A DNA stretch of 64,000 nt from Streptomyces goshikiensis. GTDB taxonomy: Bacteria > Actinomycetota > Actinomycetes > Streptomycetales > Streptomycetaceae. Where the stretch lies: positions 186,001 through 250,000 of the forward strand of contig NZ_BMVE01000010.1 in NCBI RefSeq assembly GCF_014650555.1, given 5' to 3'. The translations under genes were made by a program, and so were the position numbers. Position 1 is the first letter of the stretch. Each line of letters opens with the position of its first letter. Shown here one piece after another: positions 23,971 to 32,524 of this stretch. The notes under the pieces are model-generated. The model was not told where the DNA came from. It saw only the letters and a program-made list of their open reading frames with translations, and did not search any database.

Positions 23971-24165
23971 ATGGGGCGGGGCGGTCTGAGTGATGCCGAG
24001 TGGGAGCGGCTGCGGCCGTTCCCGCCGGTCAGTAACGGGAGTTGTGGCCGGTGGCGGGATCACCGGCAGGTGATCGACGGGATTCTTCACAGGGTTCGGA
24101 CCGGGGTGCAGTGGCGTGCCCCTCAGGAACGGTTCGGGCCGTGGAAGACGGTCTACGAACGGCAC
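23971..24165 (+). pseudogene. IS5-family transposase, N-terminal fragment
   Basis: From ATG 23971 the frame encodes about 65 residues of the conserved N-terminal domain of IS5-type transposases: LSDAEWERLRPF, GRWRDHRQVIDGILHRVRTG, VQWR and RFGPWKTVYERH. After this point similarity stops abruptly, and the frame continues in sequence that belongs to the end of the HEAT-repeat gene on the other strand. The DDE catalytic region is missing, so the gene is not functional. Confidence 0.8.
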
Positions 24166-24190
24166 CCTCACAACAGCGATCGAACCGCCG

Positions 24191-24631
24191 CTACGCGGGG
24201 CGGAGAACGGGATCGATCTCTGCCAGGCTCTCGTGCAGCCGACGGGCCCCCAGGGCAACACGGCCGTCGGTGTCGCCCGACATCTCGTCGCAGATCCGTA
24301 GCGCCTCGTCCAGATCGCCCGAGAAGATGCTGAAGACATCGACGATCGCGGTGTGGATGTAATCGGCGTGGTTGTCGTTGGCGACTGCCAGTGCGGACGC
24401 GACTATCGTCAGTCCGGCCCTGTCCTTTCGCCGAAGCAAGCCCTCCGCGGTCCGCCGGGTGACGAAGGTGTCACCACGGTCGAGCACAAGGCCCAGCAGT
24501 AGCTCTACGGCCTCCGGCATCTCGGCGAACCCTGCCAGGCTGTGACCGGCATCCGCCCGGTCACGCCAGTCATCGCTTCGCCCGAGTTCGCCAAGCGTCA
24601 CGACCACCGCACGCCGCAGGTCACTGTCCAC
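24191..24631 (-). CDS. HEAT-repeat protein inside IS remnant
   Basis: The 146-residue product starts at GTG 24631 with a G-rich but poor ribosome site. It is almost wholly helical and arranged as consecutive helix pairs, such as LRRAVVVTLGELGRSDDWRDRADAGHSLAGF and VTRRTAEGLLRRKDRAGLTIV, given here as LRRAVVVTLGEL and RRTAEGLLRRKDRAG, the HEAT/Armadillo-like pattern. No catalytic motif, signal or membrane helix. Proteins of this kind bind other proteins and in Streptomyces often occur in mobile or toxin-linked regions. Its position between IS ends is unusual. The coding strand opposes the transposase fragment. Confidence 0.72.
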   Translation of the reverse strand: MDSDLRRAVVVTLGELGRSDDWRDRADAGHSLAGFAEMPEAVELLLGLVLDRGDTFVTRRTAEGLLRRKDRAGLTIVASALAVANDNHADYIHTAIVDVFSIFSGDLDEALRICDEMSGDTDGRVALGARRLHESLAEIDPVLRPA

Positions 24632-24757
24632 GGATTAGCCCGCCCCTCACCACGATTCCGGCCAAAATATCACCGAGGTGCCTTACCGGATGATCGCCAG
24701 GACAGGTCCTAGACCGGCCGGGCCGATGCCTTGGGGGCCCCGACTAGAGTGCCGGGC

Positions 24758-25978
24758 ATGGCGGTTGACGCGGGCGCGGGCGCAGACGTGGATGCGGGCC
24801 GGGGCGCGGGCCTGGACTTGGACGTCGTGGTGGTGGGGGCCGGGCCGGTCGGGCTGAGCGCCGCCCTGCTGCTCGCCCGGGCGGGACTCGGCGTGGTGGT
24901 GCTGGAGCGCCGACCCGGCCCCGTCACCGAGTCCCGCGCGACGGACCTGCACGCCCGCACGCTGGAAGCGCTGGCCCCGAGCGGGCTGGCCGAGTCGCTG
25001 CACCCGCTGGGCCGGCGCGTGGACACGGTGGAGATGTGGTCGCGGGGACGCCGGCTCGGCGGCTTCGACCTGAGCCGGCTGCGCTCCCCGTACCCGTACA
25101 TCCTCACCGTCCCGCAATGCGCGACCGAGGGCCTGCTGGCGGCGGAGGCCGAGCGCGCCGGGGTGCGCGTACACCGCTCCGCGGCCGTGAGCTCGGTCCA
25201 CGAGGACGCCGAGGGGGTCACCGTACGCTCCGACGCCCTCGAACCGCTGCGCGCCCGCTGGGTGGTGGCGGCCGACGGCGCGGCGAGCACACTGCGCGCC
25301 CTGTCCGGTACGCCGTTCCGCGGCCGTACCTACGCCGGTACGTGGCAGCTCGCCGACCTCCGGGTCGAAGACCCCTCGCTCGACCCGGCGCGCGTGCACA
25401 TGGTCGGCGGCCCGCGCGGCCTCCTGGTGGTGCTGCCGATGCACCTCGACGGCTGGGCCCGGGTGGTGCTCCACCTGCCGGACGGCCCCGCACCCGGTGC
25501 TTCGGACACCCCGGCGGCGCTCGCCGCCGAAGCGGCGGCCCGGGGGTGGACGGCGGCCGTCCGCGAATGCCGCTGGACGAGTACCTTCCGCACCCAGCGG
25601 CGCCTCGCCGCGGACCACGGGAGCCGACGGGTGCTGCTGATCGGCGACGCCGCGCACGTGTGCAGCCCGGTCGGCGGCCAGGGGCTCAACCTTGGCCTGC
25701 GGGACGCCGTTTCCCTCGCGGCCGCGCTGCCCCGCGCGGCCGACGCCGAGGGACTCGCGGCCTGGCGCCGCGCCCGCCGCGCCGACGCCCTGGGCGTACT
25801 CGCCCGCACCGACCTCGCCACCCGCGCCTGGACCCTGCGCTCGGCCCCCGCCCGGGCCGTACGGGACACCGCCCTGCGCGGCGTCCTCACCACCCCGGCC
25901 GGGCGCCGGCTCCTCGCCGAGTCGGTCGCCGGCCCCCGGCGGAAGCCGCGGGACGGGGACCGGCGGACGCTCGGGTGA
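24758..25978 (+). CDS. FAD-dependent aromatic hydroxylase-type monooxygenase
   Basis: The 406-residue flavoprotein belongs to the PHBH-fold group A monooxygenases. It shows the Rossmann motif VVVVGAGPVGLSAALLLARAG (given in part), the ERRPGPVTESRATDLHARTLE substrate-domain start, the DG motif VVAADGAASTLR and the FAD-ribityl GD motif LLIGDAAHVCSPVGGQGLN. Enzymes of this type hydroxylate phenols or polyketide aromatic rings with NAD(P)H and oxygen, and a few modify antibiotics. ATG 24758 is preferred; the next upstream candidate has no ribosome site. Residues 2-18 form an Ala/Gly/Asp-rich head. It starts 46 bases beyond the IS element end. Confidence 0.92.
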   Translation: MAVDAGAGADVDAGRGAGLDLDVVVVGAGPVGLSAALLLARAGLGVVVLERRPGPVTESRATDLHARTLEALAPSGLAESLHPLGRRVDTVEMWSRGRRLGGFDLSRLRSPYPYILTVPQCATEGLLAAEAERAGVRVHRSAAVSSVHEDAEGVTVRSDALEPLRARWVVAADGAASTLRALSGTPFRGRTYAGTWQLADLRVEDPSLDPARVHMVGGPRGLLVVLPMHLDGWARVVLHLPDGPAPGASDTPAALAAEAAARGWTAAVRECRWTSTFRTQRRLAADHGSRRVLLIGDAAHVCSPVGGQGLNLGLRDAVSLAAALPRAADAEGLAAWRRARRADALGVLARTDLATRAWTLRSAPARAVRDTALRGVLTTPAGRRLLAESVAGPRRKPRDGDRRTLG

Positions 25979-26006
25979 GCGGCCGGCCCGGTCCCCGCCC
26001 CGTGCG

Positions 26007-27644
26007 TCAGCGGCCGGCTGCGTTCGGACGTACCAGCAAGACGTTGCTCAGCGACCGCTGGCCCGTGGTGTCCGAGGGGCGGTTGACGATGCCCGAGCCG
26101 GTGGTGACCATCACGCTCGATCCGCCGCCGTCGAGGTTCAGCGCCTCCCGGGCGCCCAGCGACTTCATCAGCTCCGCGCCACCCGTGATGCTCAGGCCCG
26201 AACTCCAGCCGACCTGGCGGCCGTCCACGACGACCAGCAGGAGGCGGCCCTGGTCGTCGACGCCGACCATGGAGCGCGGGTTGCCGCGGACCACCCAGTT
26301 GTAGGTGTGCGTCTGGTCGATCCCCTCGCGGATGATCCCGTCGCCGACGGCGTTCACCGAGACGAGGCCGTCCCGGACCAGGGTCGGGCCGACCTGGAGG
26401 ATCGTGGTGTCGGGGGTGAGCGGGACGTCGTGTCCGGCGCCGTCCAGGACGCGCTGCGTGATGCCCAGCCGGGCGCCGGTGCGCGCGTGCCCGATCAGCC
26501 ATTGGGCGCCCTCGCCGATGCCCTGGATGGTGGAGCCGCCCGCGGGCGGCTTCGCCCCGCGGGTGCGGTTCACCGCGGTCACGCGGTCGTCGCGGTCCAG
26601 GACCACCTCGGCGCCCGCTCCGGTCGGCGGGGTGGTCCAGTCGGAGGTGAAGCGGACGAGCTCGCTGTCGTCGGTGCACTTGAAGTCCTGCTGGGGGTGC
26701 TCGGTCGGCTGGTCACCGCCGACGCCCCCGCAGTTCCAGATCTCGCCCGGAATCCGGTTGATGCCGTCGATCTCCCGGGTGGCGCCACCCGCGCTGACCG
26801 TGATCCGCGTCGTGTACGTGTCGACGTCCAGCTCCCGCCCGCCGCGCGCCATCCGGACCCCGCCGCGGCCCTGGGTGGCGGTGCTCAGCAGCCGGCCGTC
26901 CTTGACGTAGAGGCCGAGCGGCGCGCCGCTGTCCGCGGACCACTGGGCGTTGATGCCTGCCAGCGCGCGGGTGCTGGTCACCAGGTCGGTCAGGTGCTCG
27001 GGGGCGTCGACGCTCGGCCCGAAGTCGCTGTCGACCCGGCCGGTGAACTGCTTGAAGTCCACGCGCAGGACGAAGACCCGCTGGAGGGCCTCGGGGTCCG
27101 TGCCGTCCTGGGCCGTGTACCGGTTCTCCCCGGCGAACCCGGCCCTGGTGAGCCCGGCGAGCACGGTCGCCGCGGCGGGCCGGTCGGCGTACCGGCCGAC
27201 CCGCACCGTCCAGCCGAGCGTGCCGGCCGGGCGGTCGGCGTAAGCGGGGGTACGGATTTCCTCCACTCGGGGGGCGTAGCCCTTGGCCCGCAGGGCCGCG
27301 GCCAGCCGGTCGGCGCGCGCCTTGGGCCCGAGGGCGGCGGTGGCCCGGTCGTAGGGGCCGCCGTCGGTCAGGGGCTGGTTGACCTGGACGGTCCAGGCGT
27401 CGGCCGTGTTGGTCCGGCCGACGACGAGGGAGGTCTCGGTCACCCCGGGGGCGATCTCGGTGGAGGTGGCCGACCGGGTGAGCGGGAGCGTGGGGGAATC
27501 GGGTCCGGCGGCCGCCGCCGCACGCCCGGCCGCGGCCGGCCGTGCGGTGGCCCCGGTGGTCGGTACGGTGCCCAGCGCGGTGAACGCGCAGAAGGCGAGG
27601 ACGGCGGCGGCGGACGAGACGGTGAGGTGCGTCGACTTGCGCAT
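26007..27644 (-). CDS. secreted phosphodiester glycosidase (NAGPA domain) with SPOR-like region
   Basis: ATG 27644 follows GGGAG and gives 545 residues. Residues 1-35 are a signal peptide. Around residues 60-180 are SPOR-like repeats with alternating strands (TLGWTVRVGRYADRPAAATVLAGL and WTVQVNQPL), which often bind denuded peptidoglycan. The C-terminal 300 residues contain the NAGPA/DUF2233 domain with the LNLDGGGSSVMV signature of phosphodiester glycosidases, enzymes that remove capping GlcNAc from phospho-sugars and that are thought to act on cell-wall glycopolymers. The protein should act outside the membrane. It is convergent with the monooxygenase gene. Confidence 0.9.
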   Translation of the reverse strand: MRKSTHLTVSSAAAVLAFCAFTALGTVPTTGATARPAAAGRAAAAAGPDSPTLPLTRSATSTEIAPGVTETSLVVGRTNTADAWTVQVNQPLTDGGPYDRATAALGPKARADRLAAALRAKGYAPRVEEIRTPAYADRPAGTLGWTVRVGRYADRPAAATVLAGLTRAGFAGENRYTAQDGTDPEALQRVFVLRVDFKQFTGRVDSDFGPSVDAPEHLTDLVTSTRALAGINAQWSADSGAPLGLYVKDGRLLSTATQGRGGVRMARGGRELDVDTYTTRITVSAGGATREIDGINRIPGEIWNCGGVGGDQPTEHPQQDFKCTDDSELVRFTSDWTTPPTGAGAEVVLDRDDRVTAVNRTRGAKPPAGGSTIQGIGEGAQWLIGHARTGARLGITQRVLDGAGHDVPLTPDTTILQVGPTLVRDGLVSVNAVGDGIIREGIDQTHTYNWVVRGNPRSMVGVDDQGRLLLVVVDGRQVGWSSGLSITGGAELMKSLGAREALNLDGGGSSVMVTTGSGIVNRPSDTTGQRSLSNVLLVRPNAAGR

Positions 27645-27787
27645 ACGGCTCTCCCTGGGGGTGAGGAGGTGCGTCCCCCCAGTGCAGGCGCGGTATGTGG
27701 CGCGTGCAGCAACGCAGCTTGCTGCGCGCGTGAATTCCCCGGGTACCCGACGGCGCGCTCGACGGCGCCGCCGGGCACTGCGGCGTT

Positions 27788-29053
27788 CTACGCCCCGGTC
27801 ACCGTCCACTTCTGGTTGGCGGCCCCGGTGCAGGTCCAGATCTGCAGGCGGGTGCCGTTGGCGGTGCCGTTGCCGACGGCGTCCAGGCACTTGTTCGCCT
27901 GGGGGTTGACGATGTCGCGAGCCCCGCTCACGACCCACCGCTGGGCGGCGGTGCCGTTGCAGTCCCACAAGCGCACCTGGACGCCGTCGGCCGTTCCCCC
28001 GGAGGCCACGTCGAGGCACTTGCCGAGCGCCCTGACGGTGCCGTCACCGGCGACCGTCCACCGTTGCGCGGCGGTGCCGTTGCAGTCGTAGAGCTGGACG
28101 GGGGTGCCGTTGGCCGTGGCCGCCCCGGCGACGTCCACGCACTTGCCGCCGACTCCGGTGATCGCAGCGCCGGTCGTGGGGGCGTCGGCCGTCGAGACGC
28201 GCACGTGGTCGACGACGAGCTGCCGTGGGAACGGGGTGCTGCCGTCGGGGTCGCCGGGCCAGTAGCCGCCGACGGCGAGGTTGAGGATGAGGAAGAACGG
28301 CTTGTTGAAGGCCCACGCGCGGCCGCCGAGGTCGGCGGGCGTACGCGTCTGGTAGACGGTGCCGTCTACCGACCAGGTCACCTTGTTCGGGGACCAGTCG
28401 ACGGCGAAGGTGTGGAAGGCGTCGGCGAAGGCCTGCCCGCCCGGCAGCGAGTATCCGGCGCCGATGCCGCCGGAACCGGAGTAGCCCGGCCCGTGCAGGG
28501 TGCCGTGGACGGTCCCCGGTTCGAAGCCGACGTTCTCCATGACGTCGATCTCGCCCGAGGCGGGCCAGCCGACCTGGCCGATGTCGTTGCCGAGCATCCA
28601 GAACGCGGGCCACATGCCCTGCCCCCGCGGCACCTTCATCCGGGCCTCGACGTGTCCGTACTGGGTGGTGAACTTGCCGGCGGTGTTCAGCCGCGCCGAG
28701 GTGTACTCGCACCGGCCGTACCAGCACGCGTAGTTCGCCGGGTTCTCGCGGCGGGCGGTGATGACCAGGTGCCCCTGGCCGTCGAGGGCGGCGTTGCGGT
28801 TGCCCGCCGTGTAGTACTGCCGCTCGTGGTTGTTGACGTTGTCGCCGGTCTCGATCTGCCATTTGGTGCCGTCGACGGCGGAGCCCGCGGGGCCGTCGAA
28901 CTCGTCGGAGAAGGTGATGGCGGCGGCCGGGGCCGCGGCCGCGTCCGCGGCCGGGGGCTGGACGGCTCCGGCGATGCCGGAGGTTAAGGAGACGAGGGCG
29001 AGGGCCGAAACGGCGAACGCGGACACGAGCCGTGGGAGACGGGAGCGGTTCAC
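27788..29053 (-). CDS. secreted GH16 beta-glucanase with ricin-type lectin (CBM13) domain
   Basis: GTG 29053 follows AGGGAG; the longer frame has no ribosome site. The 421 residues comprise a signal peptide (1-35), a GH16 catalytic domain with the EIDVMENVG motif, in which the first Glu is nucleophile and the last Glu is acid/base, and a C-terminal ricin B trefoil of about 130 residues with three QRW/QKW repeats. GH16 enzymes of this type hydrolyse beta-1,3-glucans such as laminarin or fungal wall glucan. The lectin anchors the enzyme to polysaccharide. The preceding region has a CATGACATATCA-like AT-rich promoter. Typical of Streptomyces antifungal glucanases. Confidence 0.95.
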   Translation of the reverse strand: MNRSRLPRLVSAFAVSALALVSLTSGIAGAVQPPAADAAAAPAAAITFSDEFDGPAGSAVDGTKWQIETGDNVNNHERQYYTAGNRNAALDGQGHLVITARRENPANYACWYGRCEYTSARLNTAGKFTTQYGHVEARMKVPRGQGMWPAFWMLGNDIGQVGWPASGEIDVMENVGFEPGTVHGTLHGPGYSGSGGIGAGYSLPGGQAFADAFHTFAVDWSPNKVTWSVDGTVYQTRTPADLGGRAWAFNKPFFLILNLAVGGYWPGDPDGSTPFPRQLVVDHVRVSTADAPTTGAAITGVGGKCVDVAGAATANGTPVQLYDCNGTAAQRWTVAGDGTVRALGKCLDVASGGTADGVQVRLWDCNGTAAQRWVVSGARDIVNPQANKCLDAVGNGTANGTRLQIWTCTGAANQKWTVTGA

Positions 29054-29304
29054 GACTCTCCCTTCCTGGTGTGGGGGACGAGGAGTGGTCCAGTCATGCG
29101 CATGACATATCAAATCCTGCGCCGGGCCGGGAGCGAGCATGCCGACCGCTTTGTTTCACCCATGATTTAAGAGCTGAGTTAAGTGACCGTCAAGGCTCCG
29201 GTCTGGACCAGTGTGACGCGAGGGACCGGAGCGACACCGGGGCAGCGCCGCGGCGCCGGCATCCGGGCCGCGGCGCCGTCCCGGCGCGATCGGGTCGCGA
29301 TCGG

Positions 29305-29859
29305 TCAGGAGTTACTGTGCCCGCCGGCGGGCTCCGCCTCCGGACGTTCGGCGGCGGCGAGCGACGCGATGCGCCGATTGACGACGACGGTCGCCGCGGC
29401 CGCGCTGAGCGCGAAGGCCAGCACCACGAGGCCCGGCCGGTCCAGCGCGTGTCCCGTGGCGTGGTCGAGCGAGTAGCGCCCCGGCCCCGACACGCCCAGG
29501 GCGGCCGCGACGAAGCCGAGGAAGGCGGGGTACTCGAAGCCGCCGCCCTGGGCGAAGAACCCGGCGGGCGCGTGCACCGACACGGCCCCGGCCATGGCCC
29601 CCGCCGCGGCGGCGCCCGCGGCCGGGGTCGCCAGCCCGAGGATGAGCAGGGCGCCCCCGCCCGCCTCGCCGAGCCCGGCGGCGATCGCGCTCTCCCGGGG
29701 CGGCGTGAAGCCCATGTGCTCCATCATCTTGGCCGTGCCCTCGATGCCGCCTCCGCCGAACCAGCCGAAGAGCTTCTGCGCACCGTGCGCGACGAGCACG
29801 CCGCCGGCTCCGAGGCGCAGGGCGAGCAGCCCGAGGTCCTTGCGCTGGGTGAAGGACAT
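29305..29859 (-). CDS. DoxX-family membrane protein
   Basis: The 184-residue protein has about four membrane helices and the DoxX start LGLLALRLGAGGVLVAHGAQKLFGWF followed by GIEGTAKMMEHMGF, both given here in part (VLVAHGAQKLFGWF; TAKMMEHMGF). DoxX proteins are linked to thiol or oxidative stress in mycobacteria and to quinone oxidoreduction in archaea; most Streptomyces copies are uncharacterised. The C-terminal tail is Ala/Glu-rich and cytoplasmic. It lies 142 bases upstream of nothing in operon with the isochorismatase gene, which is transcribed the same way but behind its own ribosome site. Confidence 0.88.
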   Translation of the reverse strand: MSFTQRKDLGLLALRLGAGGVLVAHGAQKLFGWFGGGGIEGTAKMMEHMGFTPPRESAIAAGLGEAGGGALLILGLATPAAGAAAAGAMAGAVSVHAPAGFFAQGGGFEYPAFLGFVAAALGVSGPGRYSLDHATGHALDRPGLVVLAFALSAAAATVVVNRRIASLAAAERPEAEPAGGHSNS

Positions 29860-30022
29860 GAGGTCAGGCCTTTCCAGGAGAGCGGGTAGCGAGATCCGCT
29901 CCCCAGCCTCACGCGAGAGGGCCGGACGCGCACGCGGGACGCCGCCGCCGGAAGTGCCTGGCCCGGGCGCCGGGTGTACGGACGGCGGCGGACGGCCCCG
30001 GTGAGCGGCACCCGGCGGGCGG

Positions 30023-30628
30023 TCAGGCGCCGAGATCGCCGACGGTGGGGGCGATGGGGCCGAACAGGTCGCCGATGGTGGTCAGGGCCGCCGTCTGGAG
30101 GGCGGCGGCGGTGACGACCGTGCCGTCGGGGGAGGTCAGCGGGCGGGTGGCGGTGGCCTCGGCCACGACGGTGGGCCGGTACCCGAGGGAGAAGGCGCCC
30201 TGGGCGGTGAAGGTCACGCACATGTGGGTCATGAAGCCGGCCAGGACCAGCTCGGTTCCGGATCCCAGCTCCCGCAGGGTCTTCTCCAGGTCCGTGCCGT
30301 GGAAGGCGTTGGGGAGTTCCTTGACCACGACGGGCTCTCCGCCGACGGGGGCGACCTCCGGGCTGATGGCACCGATCTCGGCGCGGATGTCGTACGGGGT
30401 GTTCTCGCCGCCGTCGTTGACGACGTGGACCACCGGGGCGCCGGCGGCCCGGGCGGCGGCCAGCAGCCGCGCGCCGGCCGCGAGGGCCGCCTCGGCGCCT
30501 TCGAGGGCCATGACACCGGTCCGGTAGGTGTTCTGGAAGTCGATCATGATCAGGGTGCTGTCGGCGAGCCGGGGCAGCTGGTTGCCGAGGCCGATCACGT
30601 CACGCAGGGTCGTGGAAGCGGTGGTCAT
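30023..30628 (-). CDS. isochorismatase-family cysteine hydrolase
   Basis: A 201-residue hydrolase starting at 30628 behind AAAGGAAC. The catalytic triad of the family is visible: Asp in LIMIDFQNTY, Lys in VVKELPNAF and Cys in FMTHMCVTF. The cis-peptide motif region before the Cys is also typical. Such enzymes hydrolyse amides, including nicotinamide, or isochorismate. The gene lies 92 bases after the GlxA-type regulator gene on the same strand. This pairing of a DJ-1/AraC regulator with a cysteine hydrolase is recurrent, and control of the hydrolase by the regulator is likely. Confidence 0.92.
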   Translation of the reverse strand: MTTASTTLRDVIGLGNQLPRLADSTLIMIDFQNTYRTGVMALEGAEAALAAGARLLAAARAAGAPVVHVVNDGGENTPYDIRAEIGAISPEVAPVGGEPVVVKELPNAFHGTDLEKTLRELGSGTELVLAGFMTHMCVTFTAQGAFSLGYRPTVVAEATATRPLTSPDGTVVTAAALQTAALTTIGDLFGPIAPTVGDLGA

Positions 30629-30720
30629 GGGAGGTGTTCCTTTCAACGGGGGAAGGGCATGGCGAAGCAGGGAAAGGGCATGGCGGAGCCGCACGGCGGG
30701 CGCGCGTGCCCGGGGCGAGA

Positions 30721-31704
30721 TCAGTGGGCGGTGCGGAAGCGGCGGCGGTAGGCCGCCGGGCTGGTGCCGATCTGCTTGCGCAGCGCCCGGTGCAGGGTTT
30801 CCACGGACCCGAAGCCGCAGCCGGCCGCGACCTCGTCCAGGGCCTGGTCGGTGCTCTCCAGCAGGCGCCGGGCCGCCTCCACCCGGGCGGCTTCGACGTA
30901 CGAGGCCGGGCTGGTGCCCGTCTCCTGGCGGAAGACCCGCGCGAAGTGCCGCTCGCTCAGGCACATCCGCCCGGCCAGCGCGGCGGCCGACAGATCGCCG
31001 TCGAGGTGGTCGGCGATGAACATCCGCAGCTCGTCGATGTCCCGGCGGGAGGCGGGCGGCCGGCTCAGCGGCACCGAGAACTGGCTCTGGCCGCCTTGCC
31101 GCTTGAGGTACATCACCAGTTGCCGGGCGACCGCGAGCGCGACCTCCTCGCCGAGGTCCTCGGCCACCAGCGCCAGCGCCAGGTCCATGCAGGCGCTGAT
31201 CCCGGCCCCGGTCCAGACCTTCCCGGACCGGACGAAGATCGGGTCCGGGTCCACCGTCACCGCCGGATGGTCGGCGGCCAGCTGGGCGGCGGTCGACCAG
31301 TGGGTGGTGGCCGTCCTGCCGTCGAGGAGCCCGGCCGCGGCGAGCAGGTGCGCGCCCGCGCAGACCGAGGCCACCCGGCGGGCCTGCGGCGCGGCCCGCT
31401 TGACCCACTCCACGACGTCCCGGTCGATCCGGGCGACCGGGCCGCCGGGGTGCATGTCCACCGCGCCGGGCACGAGCAGCGTGTCGAGCACCCCGCCGAC
31501 CTCCGCGAAGGAGAGGTCGGCGACGAGCCGTACCCCGGCCGAGGTGGCGACCGCGCCGCCCGTGCGGCCGGCGAGCTGCACCCGGTAGCCCGCCGTGCCG
31601 CCGGTCTCCCGGTTGGCCAGCGCGAAGACCTCGGCGGGGCCGGTGACATCGAGGAGGTCGACGTCGGGGAAGACCGCGATGACGACGCGGCGGGTAGCGG
31701 GCAT
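30721..31704 (-). CDS. GlxA-family regulator (DJ-1/PfpI domain plus AraC HTH)
   Basis: The 327-residue protein has an N-terminal DJ-1/PfpI-like domain (VVIAVFPDVDLLDVTGPAEVF, with the nucleophile-elbow VASVCAGAHLLAAAGLL) and a C-terminal AraC/XylS domain with two helix-turn-helix motifs (LSAAALAGRMCLSERHFARVFRQETG and LDEVAAGCGFGSVETLHRAL), quoted in part. GlxA-type proteins activate catabolic genes for small amides or quaternary amines in other bacteria. It is probably the regulator of the isochorismatase gene directly downstream. Confidence 0.92.
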   Translation of the reverse strand: MPATRRVVIAVFPDVDLLDVTGPAEVFALANRETGGTAGYRVQLAGRTGGAVATSAGVRLVADLSFAEVGGVLDTLLVPGAVDMHPGGPVARIDRDVVEWVKRAAPQARRVASVCAGAHLLAAAGLLDGRTATTHWSTAAQLAADHPAVTVDPDPIFVRSGKVWTGAGISACMDLALALVAEDLGEEVALAVARQLVMYLKRQGGQSQFSVPLSRPPASRRDIDELRMFIADHLDGDLSAAALAGRMCLSERHFARVFRQETGTSPASYVEAARVEAARRLLESTDQALDEVAAGCGFGSVETLHRALRKQIGTSPAAYRRRFRTAH

Positions 31705-31796
31705 GGGTCCATCCTCACCGTCACCGGTGATGGCCGCAATGACGGCGTTCTGTCAGATCCGGACACGGGGCCCCGGCCCGGCCGTGTATGGAATTC

Positions 31797-31825
31797 TTGA
31801 CATCGTGTTCGATCGCTTTTACATT
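31797..31825 (+). promoter_or_regulatory. promoter with perfect -35 box
   Basis: TTGACA (31797-31802), 17-base spacer, TACATT (31820-31825). The expected transcription start is near 31832, which leaves a very short leader before the first candidate start codon of the membrane-protein gene. Confidence 0.65.
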
Positions 31826-31826
31826 T

Positions 31827-31852
31827 CCCATGTCAAAGTTGTTTTACATGGG
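31827..31852. promoter_or_regulatory. operator candidate CCCATGT-N12-ACATGGG
   Basis: Perfect 7-base arms (31827-31833 and 31846-31852) just downstream of the -10 box. TTTTACAT is also directly repeated at 31817-31824 and 31842-31849. It is the likely target of the Xre-type regulator encoded by the second gene of the operon. Confidence 0.55.
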
Positions 31853-32297
31853 AGTGGGTGTGGACGTGGCCTTCCAGGAGAAGCGTGCGTGGATCATGGG
31901 GGCGGTGGCCATCCTCGGATACGCCGTCTACCTGGCCGTCGTACTGGCCAGGTCCGGCGGTGGCGTGCCCCTCGCGGAGGTCGCCTACATCGCGCCGCTG
32001 CTGTGGACGGTCGGGGGAGCGATCGCCGTCTCCATCGCGCTGAACATCGCGGTCGCGATCGCCTCGCCCGGCGAAGCCGATGCCAAGGACCAGCGCGACA
32101 AGGAGATCGCCCGCCTCGGTGACTACACCGGGCAGTCCTTCCTCGTCATCGCCGCCGTGGCCGCGCTGGCCCTCGCCATGGCCGAGGCGGACTACTTCTG
32201 GATCTCCAACGCCATCTACCTGGGCTTCGTGCTCTCGGCGGTGCTCGGCTCCGCCGTCAAACTCGCCGCCTACCGGCGGGGGTTCCAGTCGTGGTGA
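31848..32297 (+). CDS. small membrane protein with four helices, partner of Xre regulator
   Basis: The listed ATG 31848 gives 149 residues; GTG 31854, 31860 and 31866 in the same frame are alternatives, and GGGAG would best serve GTG 31860. Four hydrophobic helices are clear (AWIMGAVAILGYAVYLAVVL; VGGAIAVSIALNIAVAIA; FLVIAAVAALALAMAEA; NAIYLGFVLSAVLGSAV) with a short charged loop DAKDQRDKEIARLGDY in between. No transport motif. It overlaps the Xre gene by 4 bases (GTGA). Membrane protein plus small Xre regulator pairs are widespread in bacteria; they may act as a sensing unit. Confidence 0.8.
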   Translation: MGVGVDVAFQEKRAWIMGAVAILGYAVYLAVVLARSGGGVPLAEVAYIAPLLWTVGGAIAVSIALNIAVAIASPGEADAKDQRDKEIARLGDYTGQSFLVIAAVAALALAMAEADYFWISNAIYLGFVLSAVLGSAVKLAAYRRGFQSW

Positions 32298-32524
32298 AGC
32301 CGACCGGCATCACGAACCGGATCCGCGTGCTGCGCTTCGAGCGCGCGGAGATGACCCAGGCCGACCTGGCCGAACGCATCGGCGTGACCCGTCAGACCGT
32401 GATCGCCATCGAGAAGGGCCGCTACTCACCCTCCCTCGAAACGGCGTTCAGGATCGCCCGCGTCTTCGCAGTGCCGCTTGAGCAGGTCTTCCAGTACTCC
32501 GACGAAGAGGGGACGGCGCCGTGA
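32294..32524 (+). CDS. small Xre-family (YozG-like) HTH regulator
   Basis: About 76 residues; GTG 32294 overlaps the previous stop as GTGA, and GTG 32291 is one codon earlier. Almost the whole protein is a helix-turn-helix: MTQADLAERIGVTRQTVIAIEKGRYSPSLETAFRIA, quoted in part as QADLAERIGVTRQTVIAIEK, followed by VFAVPLEQVFQYSDEE. These compact regulators bind as dimers, usually at their own promoter. The operon is membrane protein, Xre, then a quinone-oxidoreductase-like enzyme, all with 4-base overlaps. Confidence 0.9.
   Translation: MKPTGITNRIRVLRFERAEMTQADLAERIGVTRQTVIAIEKGRYSPSLETAFRIARVFAVPLEQVFQYSDEEGTAP

Larger units (their letters stand above)
23914..24712. mobile_element. IS5-like element remnant with CTAG flanks and a HEAT-repeat passenger gene
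   Basis: The left end reading from 23914 (CTAGGACGTGTCCGG...) and the reverse complement of the right end reading from 24712 (CTAGGACCTGTCCTGG...) agree at 20 of the first 23 positions. Both start with CTAG, which is the target duplicated by some IS5-group elements. Inside are the N-terminal part of a DUF4096-type IS5 transposase (23971 to about 24165) and, in place of the catalytic part, a minus-strand HEAT-repeat gene. Total size is about 0.8 kb. The element cannot transpose by itself but retains both ends. Confidence 0.7.

Noticed and set aside
24191..24631. HEAT-repeat gene as an immunity protein of a toxin system
   Set aside because: No toxin or adjacent secretion gene is present; only its location in the IS remnant is notable.
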